DNA of 64,000 bases, taken from positions 25,279 through 89,278 of the forward strand of contig DAIDDL010000011.1 in NCBI GenBank assembly GCA_027309085.1, given 5' to 3'. A program made the position numbers and the translations under genes. The notes beneath the pieces are model-generated. The model searched no databases, was not told the origin of the DNA, and saw nothing but the letters and a program-made list of their open reading frames with translations. The number at the start of each line of letters is the position of its first letter. Position 1 is the first letter of the stretch. Source of the DNA: Sulfobacillus sp. Its GTDB lineage: Bacteria; Bacillota; Sulfobacillia; Sulfobacillales; Sulfobacillaceae. Shown piece after piece: positions 59,407 through 64,000 of the stretch.

Positions 59407-60572
59407 ATGCTCTGAGAAACCGCCTGGCACCGCTGGCCCGTTCGCTTCCGCCATCCGGCATCCGCCGATTCTTTGACATGGCGAGCACCATGAAAGACGT
59501 CATTTCCCTGGGCGTCGGCGAACCTGACTTTGTGACGCCCTGGCATATTCGCGAGTCGGGTCTTCACGCTTTGGAACGCGGTGTCACCTCCTATACCGCC
59601 AACGCCGGGATTTTCGAATTGCGTCAGGCTATTGCCCGTTATCTCAATGGATATGGGACGTTTTATCATCCAGAAACAGAAATTTTGGTCACTGTTGGCG
59701 GAAGCGAAGCTATTGACCTCGCAATCCGCGTGCTGGCGGGACCAGGCGACGAGGTGCTGATAGCGGAGCCCGCCTACGTGTCTTACAGGCCGCTAGTGCA
59801 CCTGTCTGGCGCTACGCCGGTGTCCGTGCCGCTCCGCCCGGAGAATGGCTTCAGGCTAGACGCCAACGATGTGCGGGCACGGATTACGCCCCGCACCAAA
59901 GCTCTCATTCTCTGCAATCCCAACAATCCTACGGGGTCCGTGCTGAACCGCGCCCAACTGGAATCGATCGCGCAAGCGGTGCGTGATGCGGACATCTTCG
60001 TGGTTGTCGATGAAATTTATGCGGAACTGACCTATGGCCAGTCCCATGTTTCGCTGCCTTCCCTCCCCGGGATGCAGGAGCGTACGGTACTTATTGGCGG
60101 ACTTTCCAAGGCTTACGCGATGACGGGGTGGCGCTTAGGCTATGCGGCAGCTCCGGATTTCATCCTGCATGCCATGCTCACCGTGCATCAATATACTATT
60201 TTGTGTGCGCCGGCGGCCGCGCAGGTCGCAGGAATTGAAGCGCTTGCCCATGGCGGCCCCGCGGTTCTGGCTATGGTTGCAGAGTACGATGCGCGCCGCC
60301 ATCTGATTACCCGCGGCCTTAACGAACTAGGCTTGTCTTGCGCGCTGCCCCAGGGAGCCTTTTACGCTTTTCCAGACATACGCTCCACAGGCCTCAGCTC
60401 CGAGCAATTTGCAGAAGAGCTCTTGGTGCGCGGCCGCGTCGCGGTGGTTCCTGGCAATGTGTTTGGGGATCAGGGTGAAGGATTTGTGCGCTGCTCCTAT
60501 GCGACGTCGATCGGACAAATTGAACAGGCGCTGGAACGAATCCGGATGATGTTGTCCGCAGGCCGCGACTGA
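59403..60572 (+). CDS. PLP-dependent class I aminotransferase, AlaT-like
   Basis: 389 residues from GTG 59403, coupled to the regulator. Fold type I motifs are LGVGEPDFVTP, TVGGSEAIDLAIRVLAGPGD, ILCNPNNPTGSVLNR (substrate-carboxylate and PLP contacts), FVVVDEIYAELTY and the Schiff-base lysine in GGLSKAYAMTGWRLGYA; RCSYATS near the end holds the carboxylate-binding Arg. It moves an amino group between alanine or an aromatic/aspartate donor and a keto acid; the context favours alanine transaminase. Confidence 0.92.
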   Translation: MNALRNRLAPLARSLPPSGIRRFFDMASTMKDVISLGVGEPDFVTPWHIRESGLHALERGVTSYTANAGIFELRQAIARYLNGYGTFYHPETEILVTVGGSEAIDLAIRVLAGPGDEVLIAEPAYVSYRPLVHLSGATPVSVPLRPENGFRLDANDVRARITPRTKALILCNPNNPTGSVLNRAQLESIAQAVRDADIFVVVDEIYAELTYGQSHVSLPSLPGMQERTVLIGGLSKAYAMTGWRLGYAAAPDFILHAMLTVHQYTILCAPAAAQVAGIEALAHGGPAVLAMVAEYDARRHLITRGLNELGLSCALPQGAFYAFPDIRSTGLSSEQFAEELLVRGRVAVVPGNVFGDQGEGFVRCSYATSIGQIEQALERIRMMLSAGRD

Positions 60573-60596
60573 CGGGCCTGCGGCGTTCAGTGCTGT

Positions 60597-60624
60597 GTCC
60601 CTTCTAGAAGGGACTGGCCTTTTT
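60597..60624 (+). terminator. Terminator after the aminotransferase
   Basis: An 18-base perfect palindrome GTCCCTTCTAGAAGGGAC (60597-60614) is followed, five bases later, by TTTTT. A second GC-rich hairpin (60556-60564 with 60575-60583) spans the gene end. Confidence 0.6.
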
Positions 60625-60879
60625 AGGATCTCTGGGAGGCGTGAAGCGTTGAGCACGCCCGCCTGTCCTGGCACGGGGCGGGTTAAGTCTCTGTCACACA
60701 GAGTATTCCCGCCTCAGCCATGCAAAACAGATCCACAATTCCCCCTCGTAGGGACCTCTTCGGCGCACCGCAAATCACCGCGTCCCCCCTTCACTCCAGA
60801 CTGTAAAGCTGCGGCAGAACGCGGGCCACTTCACTGGTCTCCACTGCTGTTCTATGGCATCTGGTGAGGGTTGAACTGC
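60625..60879. other. Intergenic stretch without recognisable gene
   Basis: No ribosome binding site precedes the short + strand frame here. A small hairpin (CTCTG...CAGAG, about 60690-60703) is the only element seen. Confidence 0.3.
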
Positions 60880-61242
60880 CGCCGGTTTGACACTCCCCTC
60901 CCTGAAGGAAGGGGATCTTGCGAGGAACCGACTGACGTCAGCTTTACTCGCAAAGGGTGAGCTAAACGCCCCCTATTCGGTCGCCCGAAGGTCTCCGGTT
61001 ACTTGGACTAATCGTTCGCCGAATCCTGTTAACGTCTGGTCTTGACGACGCCATACATTTTACGTCTCCCACGATTGCGGGAGACAACCGCCAACGTATC
61101 TAATTGTCAAAGGGCGAACACATAGTTAAGATATCACGAAGCGACCACGGTATAGCATTGCAGGGAAAAACTTTCGCCTGACGGCCGGCGAGCGCCTTAT
61201 ATCTCCGCCCTGAACGGCGAAGTTTTACGGCGCATCTGATAA
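60880..61242 (+). mobile_element. Orphan right-end / guide-RNA-like region of an IS200/IS605 (TnpB) element
   Basis: The stretch is gene-free but highly structured. It opens with a CCCCTCC...GGAAGGGG hairpin (about 60896-60915), contains AGCTAAACGCCCCC, a perfect 7-bp stem (GTCTCCC with GGGAGAC, about 61063-61084), and closes with CGCCTTATATCTCCGCCCTGA then ACGGCGAAGTTTTACGGCGC. A G/C-rich hairpin followed by GTTTTACGGCGC-type sequence is what I associate with right ends of TnpB-encoding elements, where the 3' RNA (omega RNA) is made. No tnpB gene adjoins it. The identification is by sequence resemblance only. Confidence 0.45.
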
Positions 61243-61500
61243 ATGCGACAACCCGCCGCGCGTAGGCCCCGCCGGGCGGATATCATTTACTGGCTGCGAG
61301 GCATTTATCCCTTTGGAACCCCCGCCAACCTACCGCTGAGGGGCGGTTTGGCATGTCGTTTTTCCCCGCAATGCGCTCGCACCCTACTCGCCCACGCCAG
61401 GACTGAAGACCTAGTTCCGCATACACCTTGGGGCCAGCGCGTGAAGCGGCTCGCCACAGGACAATGAGTGAAGAGCGTGAATTCCAAGGGGGATGAAGAG
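61243..61500. other. Interval before the small membrane peptide, no supported gene
   Basis: No convincing coding sequence. A long leftward frame from 61768 passes through but has the proline/serine/arginine-rich composition of a shadow frame and no family motif. A GC-rich imperfect hairpin lies at about 61318-61350. Confidence 0.3.
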
Positions 61501-61632
61501 GTGAGGCAAAGAGCATGGCTCCGTGTGCTTGAGGAATATCAGCGCGAACTGTCCAATCCCGTGCCCGGGATTGACTGCGCAGGCATGGCAGTGTTTTGCG
61601 GACTGGTCCTTTTGGCTTTGTTTGGGCATTAG
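61501..61632 (+). CDS. Possible 43-residue single-helix membrane peptide
   Basis: GTG 61501 follows GGGGGATGAAGAG and reads 43 codons to TAG 61630-61632. The N-terminal half is a charged amphipathic helix (RAWLRVLEEYQRELSNPVPG) and residues about 26-42 are hydrophobic (CAGMAVFCGLVLLALFG). The pattern fits a tail-anchored peptide. An in-frame GTG at 61480 would lengthen it. No family is recognised. Confidence 0.42.
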   Translation: MRQRAWLRVLEEYQRELSNPVPGIDCAGMAVFCGLVLLALFGH

Positions 61633-61649
61633 ACCGACATAGCGAAAGA

Positions 61650-62582
61650 TCAGCGAAGGGGGGACTTTGTGGAATTGGGGCCGGGATTGCTGTTCGGGAA
61701 TATTCCCGGCCCCAGCTGTCCGGTCCGCTGTGAGGACGGCATGAAAACCGCGAGGACCCCCAAGGCAATTAAGGGGGCAGTGTTGGGATCCGTAGACATC
61801 CCGACAAGAAGCATTCCAAATCCTTCCCCCACCCACCAAATTGCCAGGAGCCATATCAGGCTTGCGGTCGCTAGGAGAGTTCGGGCAGGCCAGCGCATCG
61901 CCCAAGCAGCGCCGAGAAGCGCACAGATTAAGATGATAACTCCATTCGACTGGACCGGATGCTGCTGCACCGCCGCCATAATCCACAAAATGGGCACCTG
62001 AACCCAGTGAGGCTGCGGCACAGTCGTGGCAGTGAGGTTGCTGTCAATTTGCGAGAACAGCACAGGCTGTGTCCACCACCCGGGCAGGGACTGCATCACC
62101 GCGCCGGCAGCGAAAAGCGCTGCCAGACCCCACTCTACCAAGCGCCGCGCCTTATCCCTGACCTGCGACCGTGGGTGGAGCAAAAACAGTGCCCACAAGA
62201 CATAAAGCAAAGCGGAGCCGGGGGCTCCACTGAACAAAGAGGCCTGGCCGGTGAGCAGCCCGCCCATCCCCTCACCCAGGATCCAAATCCCCATGCCCCA
62301 GATTATGGAGATGATCAGGCCCGCCCGGGCCGTGGGCTGAAACAGGAGCAACAGTCCCACCAGCATTTGGATGGCCGCCACAAGAACATTTCCCAAAAGC
62401 AGGTGCGCAGAGAAAAGATTAACGGCTTGGGTCAACAGCGTCAGCAGCCACAACGGCTGGTGGGTCAGCAGGGGCTTCATGACATTGGTCACCATGTCCA
62501 TGGTAAACATCAAAGGCTGCAACTGCAGCACAGCATCAGCAATCCACAAGATCCCCAGTGTGCGCCGTATTGCGGTGCGCAT
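61650..62582 (-). CDS. Polytopic membrane protein, function unknown
   Basis: 310 residues from ATG 62582, with GGGAG 7 bases upstream. Seven or eight hydrophobic helices are visible, with recurring GMGIW, GEGMGGLL and GEGFGMLL turns that suggest an internal duplication of a helix-GEG(F/M)G unit (about residues 97-115 and 252-268). The C-terminal 30 residues are polar and Pro/Asn-rich. No cofactor motif is seen. It resembles uncharacterised actinobacterial and firmicute membrane proteins, some annotated DoxX-like, but I cannot place it firmly. Confidence 0.75.
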   Translation of the reverse strand: MRTAIRRTLGILWIADAVLQLQPLMFTMDMVTNVMKPLLTHQPLWLLTLLTQAVNLFSAHLLLGNVLVAAIQMLVGLLLLFQPTARAGLIISIIWGMGIWILGEGMGGLLTGQASLFSGAPGSALLYVLWALFLLHPRSQVRDKARRLVEWGLAALFAAGAVMQSLPGWWTQPVLFSQIDSNLTATTVPQPHWVQVPILWIMAAVQQHPVQSNGVIILICALLGAAWAMRWPARTLLATASLIWLLAIWWVGEGFGMLLVGMSTDPNTAPLIALGVLAVFMPSSQRTGQLGPGIFPNSNPGPNSTKSPLR

Positions 62583-62666
62583 GCCCACGCTCCCTTCCGG
62601 CCGGCGGTGTGAACCCGCCGCTCCTCAAATGCAGGCCATGTGGCTAACAGTGCTGTTTAAGTGCTG

Positions 62667-62942
62667 TCACCACGGGCGGCTTAAGCTTAGTGGTTGAGAA
62701 TTCCCCTCGGGTCTTGTGGAATGCGCCAAGCTCAGCAGTCCTGTGTCCATGACCGTTAAGGCAAGGATTGCCGCCATTCGGGAACCCAATTGCTCCCGGT
62801 TAATGCGCCTTATTATAGCATCAGCCCTGCGCTGAGCAGAACTGGTATTTAGGCTCTGCACACCGAGGGTGTGTGTATAATTTTCGAACGCGTCAATCCT
62901 CGCGGCCAGCGGTGTCTCTTGTTGTGCGCTTTCTTTCTCCAT
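62667..62942 (-). CDS. Small hypothetical protein
   Basis: 91 residues from ATG 62942, with AGGCGG upstream; an earlier start at 63002 is possible. It is mostly helical and charged (AARIDAFENYTHTLGVQSLN, then SSAQRRADAIIRRINREQ), with a mildly hydrophobic stretch (MAAILALTVMDTGLLSLA) and a disordered end. No family is recognised. Confidence 0.45.
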   Translation of the reverse strand: MEKESAQQETPLAARIDAFENYTHTLGVQSLNTSSAQRRADAIIRRINREQLGSRMAAILALTVMDTGLLSLAHSTRPEGNSQPLSLSRPW

Positions 62943-63047
62943 AGCAATACCGCCTGTGGGCCCCAACTCACGGCAATTCGGACCGAGCGGTTGATGACCC
63001 ACCCCGGCTGGTGGTAGTCTTGTGATAGCACGTTAAAGGAGCCGCTT

Positions 63048-63626
63048 ATGGACTACTATTTCATTCGGCATGGCGAGAGCACTCTCAACCGGGAACATAC
63101 ACTGCAGGGCTGGTATAATGCCCCCTTGTCTCCCCGGGGACATCAGCAAGCGGCAAAGCTGCGGGGATCGCTGCCCCCCTATCCCGTAGTGAGCAGTGAT
63201 TTGGAGCGGGCTATAGAGACAGCTCGAGCACTGGCGGAAGTTGGTCAGCGCATTCACCCCGACGCTAGGCTTCGGGAAGCCGATGTCGGGGAATGGGCGG
63301 GCATACCCAAAGTGCTGGTGCAGGAGAGCACTTTATGGCACCGTTATCAAACAGCGCCCGAACTCTTCCGGTTTCCAGGCGGGGAAAGCCTGGAAGAAGT
63401 GCAAAACCGTATGATGGGCGCATTGGAAGAATATGCTAGTGTCTATCCCCGCCTCATCATTGTCTCGCACCAGCTCGCCCTCAAATCCCTAATTTGCCAT
63501 CTGCAAGGCTGGGACCTCGCCCGTCTTCACCGGTTCACCTTGCCCAACGCCTCCGTTACACATGTGACGGGAGGAAAAGGCCACTGGGTTTGCACGGGAA
63601 TTGGATTTGATTTACAACCGGATTAG
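63048..63626 (+). CDS. Histidine phosphatase (phosphoglycerate mutase-like)
   Basis: 192 residues from ATG 63048, with AAAGGAG upstream. The catalytic N-terminus is YFIRHGESTLNREHTLQGW (His8 phosphorylated), followed by PLSPRGHQQAAKL, VVSSDLERAIETARAL, the acidic ADVGEWAG region and the second His in IIVSHQLALKSLICH. Family members dephosphorylate small phosphate esters such as alpha-ribazole phosphate, phosphoserine or sugar phosphates; the substrate here is unknown. It stands alone. Confidence 0.92.
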   Translation: MDYYFIRHGESTLNREHTLQGWYNAPLSPRGHQQAAKLRGSLPPYPVVSSDLERAIETARALAEVGQRIHPDARLREADVGEWAGIPKVLVQESTLWHRYQTAPELFRFPGGESLEEVQNRMMGALEEYASVYPRLIIVSHQLALKSLICHLQGWDLARLHRFTLPNASVTHVTGGKGHWVCTGIGFDLQPD

Positions 63627-63645
63627 ACTGAAATAGAAGCGAGTC

Positions 63646-63891
63646 CTAGGATTTGCTAGATTTTTTGGGCCAGCGGAGTTGGGCATCGCGGCGTACTGTT
63701 TTGACCCGGTTTGCAGCTTTCTGGGGAATGAGTCCCGGAGCAACCACCGCACAGGTGACGTGCAACCCGCCCAGATGACGCGCCAATCCAAAGCTAGTCG
63801 GGCCAGCCTCGTAGCACATCGGAAGGTTTTGGGGACCGGAGATTGTGGGAACGGGGCGGTGCATAAACGGTCGTTTTATGCACCACTCCAC
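63646..63891 (-). pseudogene. IS110-family transposase relic (N-terminal fragment)
   Basis: The leftward frame contains CYEAGPTSFGLARHLGGLH and VVAPGLIPQKAANRVKTVRR, continuing DAQL. These match the conserved block of the IS110 RuvC-like transposase domain around its second and third acidic residues. The fragment stops soon after (63646), lacks the preceding DEDD start (no DVHK motif in frame) and has no C-terminal transposase_20 domain. It is a remnant; the other element ends were not identified. Confidence 0.72.
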
Positions 63892-64000
63892 GACGCCTCT
63901 TCTCGAGCACGGGAAGTTACAGGTAAAGTGGACCCCTTTGTCAAGACAATTTTTTAGTCCTTTAAGTGTGAGACTGATGTCCCCTCCTTTGATGGTTTGA

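Noticed and set aside
61283..61768. 161-residue minus strand frame
   Set aside because: It is rich in Pro, Ser and Arg and runs antisense to the likely small peptide; no motif or start signal.
1..64000. CRISPR array, tRNA or rRNA
   Set aside because: No regularly spaced direct repeats, no tRNA T-loop (GGTTCGAATCC-like) with matching arms and no rRNA blocks were seen.

Overview
The window looks like a chromosomal segment of a moderately GC-rich, Gram-positive acidophile. The gene families and strong GGAGG-type ribosome binding sites fit a Sulfobacillus-like Firmicute, but this is inference from gene content: a plasma-membrane-type proton P-ATPase, a b6-type cytochrome b without neighbours of a standard bc complex, PEP synthase, and aerobic phenylacetate genes. 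No rRNA, tRNA or CRISPR array was recognised.

Layout. 1-5 kb: an edge-truncated membrane protein, a small coiled-coil membrane protein, and a leftward GrpE-like / Hsp70 / J-like operon whose J-domain has lost its HPD motif. 5-6 kb: a multiply frameshifted, 3'-truncated TnpB relic preceded by two hairpins. 6-19 kb: housekeeping and metabolism (nitronate monooxygenase-like protein, SQR/NDH-like flavoprotein, enolase, pyruvate kinase, an AhpD-like protein, proton P-ATPase, PEP synthase). 19-21 kb: a compact operon of a 29-residue membrane peptide, cytochrome b, a membrane-anchored partner and a small membrane protein, closed by a clear terminator.

21-33 kb is the most unusual part. A six-gene leftward operon runs from a YhaO/SbcD-like nuclease and a YhaN/Rad50-like ATPase, through an unrecognised 280-residue protein and two adjacent DUF2791/BREX-type P-loop ATPases, to a SWIM-SNF2 helicase. 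The overlaps and near-zero spacing suggest one DNA-processing system, possibly genome defence or repair. No BREX methylase or PglZ lies beside it.

33-40 kb: a MerR (LiuR-like) regulated acyl-CoA dehydrogenase and acyl-CoA ligase, two small lipoprotein genes (one frame-disrupted), a three-repeat DNA-binding-like protein, and an ECF sigma / anti-sigma pair. 40-50 kb: phenylacetate catabolism (TetR regulator, thiolase, aldehyde dehydrogenase, paaK, paaD, paaC, paaB, paaA) and divergent thioesterase, MaoC hydratase and SDR genes, with a palindromic site between divergent promoters. 50-53 kb: a GntR regulator and a decayed secreted beta-helix protein. 53-58 kb: nucleoside uptake and catabolism (XapX, NCS1 permease, deoC, pyrimidine-nucleoside phosphorylase, deoB). 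58-64 kb: a small export-like membrane protein, an alaR-alaT-like pair, a 1-kb stretch resembling the right end and RNA region of a TnpB-family element without its gene, a polytopic membrane protein, a histidine phosphatase and an IS110 transposase relic.
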